This document shows, piece by piece, positions 7,675 to 17,045 of a DNA stretch of 31,484 bases (positions within the stretch are counted from its first letter, which is position 1; each line of letters begins with the position of its first letter). The stretch comes from a virus. Under the pieces are notes generated by a model. It saw only the letters and a program-made list of their open reading frames with translations, searched no databases and was not told the DNA's origin. The stretch is taken from the IMG/VR virus record IMGVR_UViG_3300050020_000211, positions 1 through 31,484 of that record; one strand, given 5' to 3'. The position numbers and the translations under genes are program-made.

Positions 7675-8186
7675 CGAATTATTCGGGCAAAGCGACTGGT
7701 GCCGGCGGGCGCGGCTTCTCGGCGGAGATCCGTGTCGAGGGTCTCGCGGAAACCATCGCCGCCCTGCGCCTCGTCGAACCCGAAGCCCTCAAGGTCCTGA
7801 AGTCGACCATGCGCAAGGCCGGCCTACGAGTTGCCGCCAACGCTCACGGACGTTTCGCCGCCACCGGGCATCCCGGCGGCGTCTACAAAGTGGAGCAAAA
7901 GCTTTCGAGCCGCACGAAGCCCGGCCTGCGCGTCTTCGCCACCGACTACAACGCCGCCGTCTTCGAGTTCGCCGGCACCCGGATGGCGGCCAAGGGTGGC
8001 AAAGGCCCGATCACTCCGCAGGGCGCCGCTATGGTGGCCTGGCTGCAACACTTCGCCAAGCCCGGGCGCTTCTTGTGGGGTGCCTGGGATGCGCAGGCAC
8101 CTGTATTTGAAGCCGAGTTGAAGTCCGCCATGGCCACGGCTGAGCAGGGCCTACAGGCCAAACTCGATGCGGTCGGAGGGCTGTAA
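7671..8186 (+). CDS. HK97 gp10-like neck / tail completion protein
   Basis: The predicted product has 171 residues. The GTG at 7671 overlaps the stop of the frameshift product. The sequence has the pattern of HK97 gp10-like proteins: RVEGLAETIAALR, a helix LKVLKSTMRKAGLRVAANAH, a basic loop, a beta region KPGLRVFATDYNAAVFEFAGT, and a C-terminal helix. The family acts at the head-tail joint, and its gene usually lies before the tail terminator. Here it lies between the chaperones and the tape measure. Either the order is rearranged, or the protein is a minor tail component with a similar fold. It ends in a TAATG overlap with the tape measure gene. Confidence 0.5.
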   Translation: MTNYSGKATGAGGRGFSAEIRVEGLAETIAALRLVEPEALKVLKSTMRKAGLRVAANAHGRFAATGHPGGVYKVEQKLSSRTKPGLRVFATDYNAAVFEFAGTRMAAKGGKGPITPQGAAMVAWLQHFAKPGRFLWGAWDAQAPVFEAELKSAMATAEQGLQAKLDAVGGL

Positions 8187-10453
8187 TGGCTGTCGTCGTC
8201 CGTGTCTTCGGCGAGGCGAACATGGCCCAGGTCAACGCGGCCCAGGCGGACCTGAATAAGGTCAAGGCCGGGGTCGCCGGTCAGACCGGCGTCTGGAGCA
8301 AGTTCTCGAACGTCGTTTCGGGCGCCTGGGCGAAACTCGGCTCGGGTTTCGCAGCCCTGGAGGTCATCAAGTGGCTCAAGGGCTCGATCTCGGCGACGCA
8401 GCAGTACCAGTTAGTGCTGCAGCAACTCAAGACTTCCGTGATGGCGACCAACGGCGTGGTGAGCAAACACGCCGCGGCCCTGGCTGCTGTGCGCAAGGCC
8501 GCGATCTCGGTGAGGGCCGCCCAGCTCACCCTGGCGACCGCGACCGAGCGCGCAGCCAAGGCTGAGAAGGACCACGGCAAGGCATCGCTCGAGTACAAGA
8601 CGGCCGCCTTCGCCGTGCAGCAAGCCGAACGCAACCTCTCGGCGGCCCAGAAGACGCACCGCCAAGATCTCGACGCCCTGCGTCACTCGGTCACGACCAC
8701 CACGGTCAGCTGGGACTCCTACAGCAAGAAGATGCAGACCGTCGTGACGGCTGAGGGCAACATCGCGGCCTATACAAAGACCCAGCTCATGACCGCCCTC
8801 GCCACCCTGACACAGACCACCGGCAGTGCTGGCAAGGGCCTCAAGCTGCTGGGACTCTCTGCCGACCTGGCGCGCGCCAAGAACATGGATCTGACCAAGG
8901 CCGCGCAGCTCGTCGGCAAGGTCGCCATGGGCAACACGACGGTCTTGAAGCGTTACGGCATCGTGATGGACAAAGGCACGACCTCCACGCAGGCGCTCGG
9001 CATCCTGCAGAAGAAGTTCGGCGGCCAGGCCAAGATCTACGGAGACTCCTCTGCCGGTGCCACGGCGAAGCTCTCCAACGCCCTCCATGATCTTCAGGTC
9101 GCGGTCGGCAGCGCCCTGTTGCCGACCTTCAACAAGCTCATAAGCTACCTCATCCGTGGCCTCGGAGCATTCCAGAAGCTTCCCGGCCCGGTCAAGACTG
9201 CGGCGGTCGCGTTCGCCGCCCTGACCGTTTCCGGCGCCATCCTTGCCCCGTGGTTCAGGACGATCAGCTCGGTCGTCGGAGGCACGGCTGGACTCTTCGT
9301 CAAGGCCGCCGGCGGCATCTCGAACTTCGCCACCGGCCTCACCAACAGCACCGCCGCGGGAAGCGCCTTCGCCACGCCGATGATGAAACTCGGCGGCTTG
9401 GTGAGCACGGCGGCTTCGGCGATCGCCGGCCTGGTCGTCAGGGTCGTGACCGCAGGCGCCGCCTTCGTCGTCTCGACAGCCCAACTTGTTGCCCACACCG
9501 TGGCGACCGTCGCCTCGGCAGTCGCCACGGGCGCCGTAACCGTCGCCACGACTGCCTGGACAGTCGCTCAGTGGCTTCTCAACGTCGCCCTGGACGCCAA
9601 CCCCATCGGCATCATCATCATCGCCATAGCGGCCTTTGTGGGGGCTCTCATCCTTGCCTGGCAGCACTGCGGGACCTTCCGCGCGATCGTGATCGGCGCC
9701 TGGAACGCCATCAAGGGCGCGACCATCACCGATTTCAACGCCGTGAAGGCCATCATCCTGGCAGTCTGGGGCGCGATCAAGACGGGCGCCTCGGCGGTGC
9801 GCAGTGTCGTGGTCGGCGCTTGGAACGGCATACGCAGCGGCGCTACAGCGGCCTTCGGCGCGGTGCGCAGTTTCGTAGTCGGCGTCTGGAACGGCATCAA
9901 GAACGCCGCCGTGACGGCGTTCAATGCCGTCGTGACCTTCGTCAGGGGCATCCCAAAGAAGATTACGAACGCGATCGGCAATCTCGGCACTATCCTGTAC
10001 AACGCCGGGGTCAGCATCATCAGTGGCCTGCTCAAGGGCATCACGGACAAGTTCGAAGCCGTGAAGAACTTCGTGGGCGGCATAGCCAGTTGGATCAGCT
10101 CCCACAAGGGACCACTCTCCTACGACCTTGTCATGTTGCAGCCGGCTGGCCAAGCGATCATGCAGGGTCTCATCAACGGCATCGAGTCCCAGAAGTCTAG
10201 CCTCGTCAAGACGCTTGGTGGCATCAACGCGAGTATCGCGGTCGGCGGCGGGTACGGGTCGCCGGCCTTCGCGGGCATCGGTGGCGCCTCGTCTGGCGCA
10301 GGTGGTGCCGGCGTCTCAATCACGTTGGTCCAAAACATCGACGCACGTGGCAGTTCACTGTCGACCGCCGATATCAAAGGCGCGGCGAGCGACGGTGCCG
10401 CGCCTGCCCTCGAGCGACTGGCGCGCGAAGTCCGCATGGTCGTGAGGCACTGA
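8186..10453 (+). CDS. Tape measure protein
   Basis: The predicted product has 755 residues and determines tail length. The first 320 residues are helical and alanine-rich, with coiled-coil character at about 100-165. Hydrophobic segments lie at about residues 335-357 (TAAVAFAALTVSGAILA) and 472-493 (IGIIIIAIAAFVGALILAW). These are typical of tape measures, which insert in the host membrane during DNA entry. Residues 500-590 hold repeats built around VVGAWNGI/VIGAWNAIKGA at about 20-24 residue spacing. The C-terminal part is glycine-rich. With about 755 residues the predicted tail is roughly 110 nm, using about 1.5 angstrom per residue. Overlaps couple it to both neighbours. Confidence 0.9.
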   Translation: MAVVVRVFGEANMAQVNAAQADLNKVKAGVAGQTGVWSKFSNVVSGAWAKLGSGFAALEVIKWLKGSISATQQYQLVLQQLKTSVMATNGVVSKHAAALAAVRKAAISVRAAQLTLATATERAAKAEKDHGKASLEYKTAAFAVQQAERNLSAAQKTHRQDLDALRHSVTTTTVSWDSYSKKMQTVVTAEGNIAAYTKTQLMTALATLTQTTGSAGKGLKLLGLSADLARAKNMDLTKAAQLVGKVAMGNTTVLKRYGIVMDKGTTSTQALGILQKKFGGQAKIYGDSSAGATAKLSNALHDLQVAVGSALLPTFNKLISYLIRGLGAFQKLPGPVKTAAVAFAALTVSGAILAPWFRTISSVVGGTAGLFVKAAGGISNFATGLTNSTAAGSAFATPMMKLGGLVSTAASAIAGLVVRVVTAGAAFVVSTAQLVAHTVATVASAVATGAVTVATTAWTVAQWLLNVALDANPIGIIIIAIAAFVGALILAWQHCGTFRAIVIGAWNAIKGATITDFNAVKAIILAVWGAIKTGASAVRSVVVGAWNGIRSGATAAFGAVRSFVVGVWNGIKNAAVTAFNAVVTFVRGIPKKITNAIGNLGTILYNAGVSIISGLLKGITDKFEAVKNFVGGIASWISSHKGPLSYDLVMLQPAGQAIMQGLINGIESQKSSLVKTLGGINASIAVGGGYGSPAFAGIGGASSGAGGAGVSITLVQNIDARGSSLSTADIKGAASDGAAPALERLAREVRMVVRH

Positions 10454-12114
10454 TGCCGCTCTACACCAAGCTCGTCGCCGCCCTGGCGCCGCCTGCGAGT
10501 CGAGGAGTCACCACCCTGATGCCGATCGGCACCAGTTCGATCATCACGGCGCTTTCCGACAGCTCCGACTCCACCTACGGACGCGAGGCCGCGGCCAACC
10601 GGCCGGCCGACTATCAGGTTGCCGCCTGGCCGACGCTGGCCGTCGGCGAGCGCATCGTCTCGATCGTGCCCTACGTGCGCTCGAAGTCGCCGGGCTCGTC
10701 GCTCGTCTCCATCGCGGTCGGCGGCCAACTCAACATCGGGAACCAAGGCGGGCCGACGAACCACTGGGCGCTCTACGAAGGGATATCACTGGCGCTGCCA
10801 GGTAGTTCGTCCACGATCGCCGATCACACGATTGCGCCCCAGATCGGGCAGTTTCTGAACCCTGCTCTGAATGCAGAATGGAGCAGCGTTCAGTACCTGC
10901 CGACGCTCACCTTCCGTGACGCGACCAGCGTCACCAACCGCGCCTACATCTATAAGGCCGGCGTCTACATCTACACCCTCAAGGCCGCCACCATCGCGGC
11001 GCCGAGCGCGCCGTCCGGGACTGTCACGACGACCCAACATCCCACCCTGACTGCTACGGCAAGCGCGATCGTCGAGTCCTGGCAGCTGATCGCCGACGGC
11101 ACCGAGTTCCTCACCGGCGGCAGCGTCGAGATGAGCGTCTACCGCTATGACGACGTTGGCACCGCGACCTCACCGCCGGCGGGCACGAGTCCTGTCTGGT
11201 CGTCGCTGGTGCCGTTCGTGATCGACACCTACATTGACGGCACGACGCCCTCCACGCTGGCCGTCTCGCAGCAGATCACCGACGCCCTTGCGAACGATAC
11301 CTATGTCCTCTACGTGCGCGTCAGCCGCGACCACCCGAGCGGACAGGACTCCTGGAGCGCCTACCAGAGCGCCCAGTGGGTCCAGAGCGTCACCGGGCCG
11401 AACGCGCCGAGCGTCACTCTGGCGCCGGACGACGACAGTCAGTCGATCGGGGTCTTCGTCACCGCCGCCTCACAGAGCGGCTACGACTCCACCACGGCCC
11501 AGGTGGACGTCCAGCGCCTCGTGGGCGGCCTCTGGCGCGAGGTGCGCGGCATGACGGGCGTCGGAGTGACGGTCGATGCGGCTACCTACCTGGGTGACGA
11601 CCTCGAGTGCGATCGCGACGTCGACAACGTCTACCGGGTTCGCCTCACCATGCTCCTCACGGCCGACGGCACGCTGGGCGTCTCGACCTGGGGCCCGGCG
11701 GACGCGGGCGGCCCCGCCACGCAGCCCATCGGCTGGAATCTCAAGGCCGTCAACTTGCCCGCCTCGTCCTGGCTGGAGGTCGGCGTGCTGGTCGAGCCGC
11801 CAGAGTCCTCGCAGATGCAGGCCACCGTACTGGCGCCGCTGGATCGCGTGCTGCCGGTCGTGCTGCGTGGTGTGGCGGCCGGCGCATCCGGCTCGCTGGA
11901 CTTCATCGCATCCGGCCAGGACGACCTGGACGCACTCGCCGCCCTGCTCGTCTACGGCGATCTCGTATACCTCGAGACCGCCTTCGGTGATGCGAAGTGG
12001 CTCGCCATCACCGACTGCTCCTGGAAGCGCCAAGGCACGGCCGACGCTCCGCGACGTACTGGCACCATCACCTACAGCGAGGTCGACTCCGGCCTGGCTA
12101 CCTACCTGGTCTAA
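10453..12114 (+). CDS. Minor tail protein with Ig/Fn3-like domains
   Basis: The predicted product has 553 residues and starts in a TGATG overlap with the tape measure. Residues 1 to about 175 form a beta-sandwich (ERIVSIVPYVRSKSPGSS, FRDATSVTNRAYIYKAGVYIYT). Residues 180-320 form an Fn3- or Ig-like domain (PSAPSGTVTT; TYVLYVRVSRDHPSGQDSWSAY). Residues 325-420 form a second such domain (PNAPSVTLAPDDDSQSI). The C-terminal 130 residues carry a baseplate-type domain with LEVGVLVEPP, VLPVVLRGVAAGASGSLDF and WLAITDCSW. The position just after the tape measure is where distal tail proteins lie. The exact equivalence to Dit is inferred. Confidence 0.6.
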   Translation: MPLYTKLVAALAPPASRGVTTLMPIGTSSIITALSDSSDSTYGREAAANRPADYQVAAWPTLAVGERIVSIVPYVRSKSPGSSLVSIAVGGQLNIGNQGGPTNHWALYEGISLALPGSSSTIADHTIAPQIGQFLNPALNAEWSSVQYLPTLTFRDATSVTNRAYIYKAGVYIYTLKAATIAAPSAPSGTVTTTQHPTLTATASAIVESWQLIADGTEFLTGGSVEMSVYRYDDVGTATSPPAGTSPVWSSLVPFVIDTYIDGTTPSTLAVSQQITDALANDTYVLYVRVSRDHPSGQDSWSAYQSAQWVQSVTGPNAPSVTLAPDDDSQSIGVFVTAASQSGYDSTTAQVDVQRLVGGLWREVRGMTGVGVTVDAATYLGDDLECDRDVDNVYRVRLTMLLTADGTLGVSTWGPADAGGPATQPIGWNLKAVNLPASSWLEVGVLVEPPESSQMQATVLAPLDRVLPVVLRGVAAGASGSLDFIASGQDDLDALAALLVYGDLVYLETAFGDAKWLAITDCSWKRQGTADAPRRTGTITYSEVDSGLATYLV

Positions 12115-12124
12115 AGGAGAAGAA

Positions 12125-12547
12125 ATGGCCAGCAACTGCCTTGTCTACTATGCCGGCCGCCTCGCCGCCGCCAACGCCGACGCGGCTGCGATGATGGCCG
12201 CCTGCAACAACGGCTACATTCGTTGCTACGACGGCGTCCAGCCTGCTTTGGACGGGTCGATCACCACGCAGAACCTGCTCTTGGTCCTGCGGTATGCAGC
12301 TACGGCCGCTGGAACGCCTGCCCTCGGGGTGGCCACCATTAACGCCCTGACCGGGGCAAACTGGACCGCTAACGGCACGCCGACGTTTGCCCTGTCGTTC
12401 AAGAGCGACGGCACGACCGTGGTCTGGTCCGGCACGTTCGGCATCGCCACGGGCGACTTCGATATCACGATCGACACTCTGCCTGGGGTCGCCGGTCAGC
12501 CGGTCGGCTCCGTCGGCGGCACTTACACCTCCAACTGGGCCCTCTGA
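12125..12547 (+). CDS. Small tail-region protein, unknown function
   Basis: The predicted product has 140 residues. The ATG at 12125 has a strong AAAGGAGAA ribosome site, and the end overlaps the tailspike start (TGATG). The N-terminus (NCLVYYAGRLAAANADAAAM) is helical; the remainder is a beta-rich segment ending TYTSNWAL. It lies between the minor tail protein and the tailspike, so a role as a tailspike base or tail-tip accessory is plausible. I do not recognise the family. Confidence 0.55.
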   Translation: MASNCLVYYAGRLAAANADAAAMMAACNNGYIRCYDGVQPALDGSITTQNLLLVLRYAATAAGTPALGVATINALTGANWTANGTPTFALSFKSDGTTVVWSGTFGIATGDFDITIDTLPGVAGQPVGSVGGTYTSNWAL

Positions 12548-13977
12548 TGCCACACATCTCGCTGGCACTGTCGACCGGAATAGCGACGACTACCTTCGAG
12601 GTTGATTCCTACGGTGCCCACGGGGACGGCTCGACCGACGACTCGGCTCATATCCAGGCAGCCTACAACGCCGCCAAGGCAAACTCGGTCAACGGCGCTC
12701 ACTCGACGGTCCACTTCACGTCCGGCAAGAACTATCGAGTCACTGCCGGCTGGAACCTCGACACGATTCGCACGAACGACTGGTACGGTCAGGCTGGCCC
12801 TACTTACCAACGCAAGGGCGTCATCGCCTTCTCAGGTTACGGGGCGACCATCTCCTACCCATCCAGCAATAGCCGCTTTGGGTTTCTCCAAGGACCGAAC
12901 CCGACGGCGCAGTACGCCACCTACGGCAACCTCGTCATTGAGGGCCTGCTGATCGACAACAACAACCGCCAACCCGGGGGGGACTGCGGCAACATCCTGT
13001 GGATTCAGGGCAAGGGCAACGTCGATAACGTCACGGTCAAGGACGTCACGACAACCGACAACGTGGCCGACCGGGCGGCGGTCAACAGCCCGCGGTCCGT
13101 CAACGGCATCTACCTGCTCGGCAGTCAGGTCAGCCGCTCGCAGGCCCACTACGGCTACATCACCAACGTCGCCACGCAAGGCACAAACCTCATCCACGCA
13201 CAGGGCAAAGGCATCATGATCGGCGACGATGCCGATACCTCGCTCGTGCCCTACGGCACCAACATGTACATGCTCGATAATCTAAACATCGACGGCGTCA
13301 CGGTCGACAACCACAAGCACGCGGGCAGCAACATCATGCTGGGCGGCTCGGCGGTCGGCTATCGCTGCCAGGTGACCAACTGCGACGGTAGCCGCTCAGA
13401 CGACGACGGTGTTGAGATCGACGCCTTCAACCAGGCGCTCGTGCAAAATTGCAGCTTCCATCGCGTGCGCCAAGCCATCTGCATTACATGGTTCTCGTAC
13501 CCCTACCTGACCAGCCCGTCCTACTACACCGTCGACAACTGCCACTACTCGGGCGACTGCGGACCCTACTGGGCGCTCGGCACGACGCCGACCGCTGAGC
13601 CCGTCATGCGCTCGCCGATGATGCCCGAGCTCCTCACCGGCGGTAAGACGGCCCTCTACAACCGCCGCTGGGGCAACTTCACCATCTCCAACTGCGACGG
13701 CGTCTTCGGGGTCAGCAACCCCTACTCGAATCACCTGCCGTTCGTGCAACTGAACGGCCCCATGGACTCGGTCAACATCCATGACATCGCCATCACGGAC
13801 GTCGGCGCGGGCGGCACGCTGCTGCACGTCGTACAGATGAGCCAGGCAGGCATCACCCTGCCGCTCAGCATCCACAATGTCACCTACCGCACCGCCAACA
13901 GCGGGGCCTATGCCCCACTGCCGCTCAGCAAGGCGTCTTTCAGCGGTGCCTACGCCCTCTCGACGGACATGGTGTAG
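12547..13977 (+). CDS. Tailspike-like protein, parallel beta-helix (pectate lyase 3 type)
   Basis: The predicted product has 476 residues. The motif FEVDSYGAHGDGSTDDSAHIQAAYNAAK near residue 20 is split here into VDSYGAHGDGSTDD and an amphipathic helix; it is the hallmark start of pectate-lyase-3 type parallel beta-helices. The remainder is a run of short strands with Asn ladders (NGIYLLGSQ, DNLNIDGVTVDN, ISNCDGVFGVSNP). Such proteins bind or depolymerise host surface polysaccharides. The context of minor tail proteins on either side supports a tail location. Catalytic residues cannot be named, and the sugar target is unknown. The C-terminus is followed by a GTG start four bases on. Confidence 0.75.
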   Translation: MPHISLALSTGIATTTFEVDSYGAHGDGSTDDSAHIQAAYNAAKANSVNGAHSTVHFTSGKNYRVTAGWNLDTIRTNDWYGQAGPTYQRKGVIAFSGYGATISYPSSNSRFGFLQGPNPTAQYATYGNLVIEGLLIDNNNRQPGGDCGNILWIQGKGNVDNVTVKDVTTTDNVADRAAVNSPRSVNGIYLLGSQVSRSQAHYGYITNVATQGTNLIHAQGKGIMIGDDADTSLVPYGTNMYMLDNLNIDGVTVDNHKHAGSNIMLGGSAVGYRCQVTNCDGSRSDDDGVEIDAFNQALVQNCSFHRVRQAICITWFSYPYLTSPSYYTVDNCHYSGDCGPYWALGTTPTAEPVMRSPMMPELLTGGKTALYNRRWGNFTISNCDGVFGVSNPYSNHLPFVQLNGPMDSVNIHDIAITDVGAGGTLLHVVQMSQAGITLPLSIHNVTYRTANSGAYAPLPLSKASFSGAYALSTDMV

Positions 13978-13980
13978 GCT

Positions 13981-16092
13981 GTGACCGCCAACCTGCGCGG
14001 CATCGGTGCCCACACGACCGTCGCCAGCGGACCCGTCACGCCGCCGTTGCTGGCCACTCATGCCCTGCACGATCTCCTGTTTGTCCACTGCGCTTGCTAC
14101 GGCGCGCAGACGCTCACGATCGACCAGGGCTACGTGTTGCTCGATAGTTACGTCGTCGGCAACGCCGCCGAGTACCTATTCTGGAAGTTCGACGGCGGAT
14201 CCGAGGTTGCCCCGACCGTCAGTGGATCAGGTGCTGCCATCACGGCTACCGTCTTTGACGTCTACGGGCAGAGTCAAGCAGCGAGCCCGTGGGACGCGGC
14301 GTTCGGCCACCACAACAGCGGCACCGACACGACGGCCGAACTGGGCGCACTGACAACTCTGACCGACGGCGCCCTAGCGCTTGGCGTCATTGCTAGTGCC
14401 GCGGCTAACCACTGGGACCCGGCTGGCTGCTCTTACGGCAACCTGTCGGGTGGCCTGGTCAACAACTACGCCGTCAGCACCGGCACCAACAAGTGCTCGC
14501 AGGCGTTCATCTGCGGCAGGATGCCTACCGCTGGCTCGATCGGCACGCCGTACCACACCGAATCGACGCTGGGGCCGACGCAGTGGGTCAGCCTCGTCGG
14601 CTCCATTCGTCCGTATGCGGCGCCACCCGCAGTCGCAGGCCTCTCGCCAGCGACGGCTTCGACGGCGGGCGGCGATACCGTCGTCATCACCGGAACCGGT
14701 TTCAGCAACGCAAGCGCCGTCGTTTTCGGTGCCACGCCTGCCACCAGTTTCACGGTCGACTCTGCGACTCAGATCACGGCGGTCTCGCCGGCGCATAGTG
14801 CCGCCACCATCGACGTCACGGTGACGACGCCTGAGGGCACCTCAGCCACCGGGGCGGCCGACCACTACACCTTCCAGAGCAGCAGCGCCTACGCTCTTAC
14901 CATCGCCGCCGTGGTGGCAGCCGAGGGCTACATGTCAACCCCGTCGCCCGTCGTTCCGGTTCTCGCTGTGCCAATTCAGCCCGCCCTGGGCCTCGGCGAC
15001 CTGGCCGTCCTGCCGGCGCAGACAGTCGTGGTGGCCTGTTCGGCGTTCCTCGGCGGGGCCTGGCAGGCGGACCTGCACGTCACCACCGGATCCGTCACGG
15101 CCGACTCGCGCCGTACGGCCATGCGCGACGCCTCGATCACCGTGGCGCCGGACGAGGACCTGTCACATGCCGACCTGTATGAATTGCTGGGAACGCCCGG
15201 CCTGCAACTCCAGTTCTCGCGCGGCTTCCAGTTGCCTGACGGCTCGCAGGTGATGGCGCCGCTGGGGACCTTCATCGTCGACCAGCTCACATACAAGCGC
15301 ACGGCGGCCGGGTCAGAACTCTCCGCCACCTGTACCGACCTCTCCGAGATCATCAGCAAGGCGCGCTGGACGCAGCCCTATCAGATCGCTGCCGGTGTCA
15401 ACCTGGCCGACGCCATCAACGCCGCGGCGCTCGACCGCTGGCCCGCCGTCCTGAGCTCAATCTCGACAGATACGATGCCCAACGTGCTGGGGGCCCAGGC
15501 GGTCTTCGACGCCGGCAGCGACTCCGACCCCTGGGCGGACATCTACAATCTGGCTGCAAGCTTCGGCTGGCTTTTGTACTTCTCGCCGGCCGGCATCCTC
15601 ACGGCGATCTCGGCCACCCCTGCCGCCAGCGCCGCGCCGGTCTTCACCTTCGCCGTCGGCGCCACGGCGATCATGACGAGCCAGTCCAAGGTGGTGGCCG
15701 CCGACCAGACCTACAACGGTGTGATCGTCACCGGCCAGGGTTCGAACATCGACAACCCGCCCCGCGGCGAGGCCTGGGATCTCAACCCGAGCTCTCCGAC
15801 ATACCTGGGCGGCCCGTTCGGCGCCGCGCCGATGTTCTACTCCTCGCCCATGATCACGACCGCGGACCAGTGCGAGACGGTCGCGGCGGCCATGCTGGCG
15901 GCCAACCTGGGCAAGACCGAGACGCTCTCCTGGGAGCAGATCGTGCACCCCGGACTGCAGCCGCTCGACGTCGTGGCCGTGCAGTTCCGTGACGGCACGA
16001 CGGTCGGCTACCTACTCGACTCGCTCACCATCCCGCTGTCAGTCGCAGACGTCATGACCGCCAGCGCGCGCTCGACGCTGGGGCCGTTCTGA
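13981..16092 (+). CDS. TIG-domain baseplate / minor tail protein (DUF5047-like C-terminus)
   Basis: The predicted product has 703 residues with a mosaic layout. Residues 1 to about 210 form a beta-rich domain resembling a receptor-binding or jelly-roll module. Residues 212-300 form an IPT/TIG domain, with the typical LSPATASTAGGDTVVITGTGF opening in two parts and a FGATPATSFTVDS strand. About residues 330-703 match the actinophage minor tail domain I recall as DUF5047: DSRRTAMRDASITVAPDE, a SRGF motif, GTFIVDQLTYKR, SATCTDLSEIISKARW. That domain belongs to the tail tip. The protein therefore seems to fuse an adhesion end to a baseplate hub. The GTG start lies three bases after the tailspike stop. 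Confidence 0.7.
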   Translation: MTANLRGIGAHTTVASGPVTPPLLATHALHDLLFVHCACYGAQTLTIDQGYVLLDSYVVGNAAEYLFWKFDGGSEVAPTVSGSGAAITATVFDVYGQSQAASPWDAAFGHHNSGTDTTAELGALTTLTDGALALGVIASAAANHWDPAGCSYGNLSGGLVNNYAVSTGTNKCSQAFICGRMPTAGSIGTPYHTESTLGPTQWVSLVGSIRPYAAPPAVAGLSPATASTAGGDTVVITGTGFSNASAVVFGATPATSFTVDSATQITAVSPAHSAATIDVTVTTPEGTSATGAADHYTFQSSSAYALTIAAVVAAEGYMSTPSPVVPVLAVPIQPALGLGDLAVLPAQTVVVACSAFLGGAWQADLHVTTGSVTADSRRTAMRDASITVAPDEDLSHADLYELLGTPGLQLQFSRGFQLPDGSQVMAPLGTFIVDQLTYKRTAAGSELSATCTDLSEIISKARWTQPYQIAAGVNLADAINAAALDRWPAVLSSISTDTMPNVLGAQAVFDAGSDSDPWADIYNLAASFGWLLYFSPAGILTAISATPAASAAPVFTFAVGATAIMTSQSKVVAADQTYNGVIVTGQGSNIDNPPRGEAWDLNPSSPTYLGGPFGAAPMFYSSPMITTADQCETVAAAMLAANLGKTETLSWEQIVHPGLQPLDVVAVQFRDGTTVGYLLDSLTIPLSVADVMTASARSTLGPF

Positions 16093-16334
16093 TGGATCTC
16101 CACGAGGTCGCCAAGATCATCGCCGGGCCGGCGCCGGGCATCCGCTTGCGCCAGGGCAGTGTGATCTCAGTGCAGGGTGACGGCACCTTCACGGCGACGA
16201 TCGCCGGCTCGACTGTCGCAGTCAGCGGTATCAAGGCGTTCGACTCCGTTACCCCGGTGCCGGACCACGGCATCTGGATGATCAGCGACGGGGTCGATCT
16301 GATCGCCATCGGCACGATCGCGGGGACGCGATGA
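16092..16334 (+). CDS. Small OB-fold-like tail protein
   Basis: The predicted product has 80 residues and starts in a TGATG overlap. After a short helix it is a compact beta domain: SVISVQGDGTFTATIAGS, VAVSGIKAFDSVTPVPDHG, WMISDGVDLIAIGTI. This pattern is like small OB-fold domains in baseplate spikes and tail-associated hubs. It is the last gene of the tail module and is joined by ATGA overlap to a membrane protein gene. The fold is inferred from strand pattern only. Confidence 0.5.
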   Translation: MDLHEVAKIIAGPAPGIRLRQGSVISVQGDGTFTATIAGSTVAVSGIKAFDSVTPVPDHGIWMISDGVDLIAIGTIAGTR

Positions 16335-16768
16335 CCTGGCCCATGATCGGCGTCATCGTCGCCGGACTCAGCGCCATGCTGGCGGCCATCGGCTTCTTCG
16401 TGAAGGAGACGCTCGACCTGGCGCACACGACGGGGCTAATCAGCGAGCGCGTGGCGCGCCTTGAACAGGACAACCGCGTCTTCTGGAGTGTCATGGAGCC
16501 GCACATGGCCCAGGTCATCCACCAAGACATAGCTGCCGAACGCGACGAACTGGTGGACCGCTTCATCGGCAAGCAGACGCTCACGGACCCCGAGCTGGAG
16601 CGCATGCAGACGCTTCTGCGAGAAGTAGCAAACGACGACAAGCTCGAGCCCGGCAAGCGCATGGCGGCGTCCCTACTGATAGCCAAGGCGCGCATCGAGA
16701 TGACGCACACCGACCCGGACGATATCAATGTGGCCTTGAGGCCGAAGAAGCGGTGGTGGCGACGATGA
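16331..16768 (+). CDS. Membrane-anchored helical protein, possible lysis accessory
   Basis: The predicted product has 145 residues. One hydrophobic segment at about residues 5-24 (IGVIVAGLSAMLAAIGFFV) is followed by a long charged helical region with coiled-coil character (ISERVARLEQDNRVF), and a basic end (RPKKRWWRR). A single N-terminal anchor plus a soluble helical domain could be a holin partner, an antiholin, or a membrane component of DNA injection. ATGA overlaps join it to the preceding tail gene and the following membrane gene. No family is recognised. Confidence 0.5.
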   Translation: MTWPMIGVIVAGLSAMLAAIGFFVKETLDLAHTTGLISERVARLEQDNRVFWSVMEPHMAQVIHQDIAAERDELVDRFIGKQTLTDPELERMQTLLREVANDDKLEPGKRMAASLLIAKARIEMTHTDPDDINVALRPKKRWWRR

Positions 16769-17022
16769 TGGCCTGCGTCAACTGGCTTGTCTTGGTTCTC
16801 ATGGTGGGCGTCCTCATCTTCGAGCTCATGCTCTGGCGACTGACCGGCTTCTGGGCGTTTCTCGTCTTCGGCGTGGCCCACCTCTACGTGGCGGCGACGC
16901 GACTCGACCTCATCATCAATCCCCACGCCAACACCGCCGCGTGGGTCTTCTTCTTCTGGCCGATGTTCATGTTCGGCACCATCGGCCTGTACCTGTCCTT
17001 CCGCAAGAACATGAGGCGCTGA
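16765..17022 (+). CDS. Small multi-pass membrane protein, holin candidate
   Basis: The predicted product has 85 residues. The ATG at 16765 overlaps the previous stop; an upstream GTG at 16753 is a weaker choice. Hydrophobic stretches lie at about residues 6-24 (WLVLVLMVGVLIFELMLW), 28-45 (FWAFLVFGVAHLYVAA) and 59-78 (AWVFFFWPMFMFGTIGLYL), and the end is basic (RKNMRR). Size, three membrane segments and position before the endolysin fit a class I holin. A second holin candidate lies at 20713-20922. Confidence 0.5.
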   Translation: MMACVNWLVLVLMVGVLIFELMLWRLTGFWAFLVFGVAHLYVAATRLDLIINPHANTAAWVFFFWPMFMFGTIGLYLSFRKNMRR

Positions 17023-17045
17023 CGCCGTGGTCAAAGTTATGACGA

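Noticed and set aside
8411-10153. A 580-codon minus-strand frame across the tape measure gene
   Set aside because: It is the complement of a clear tape measure gene, has no ribosome site and has skewed Asp/Gly/Arg composition typical of shadow frames in GC-rich DNA.
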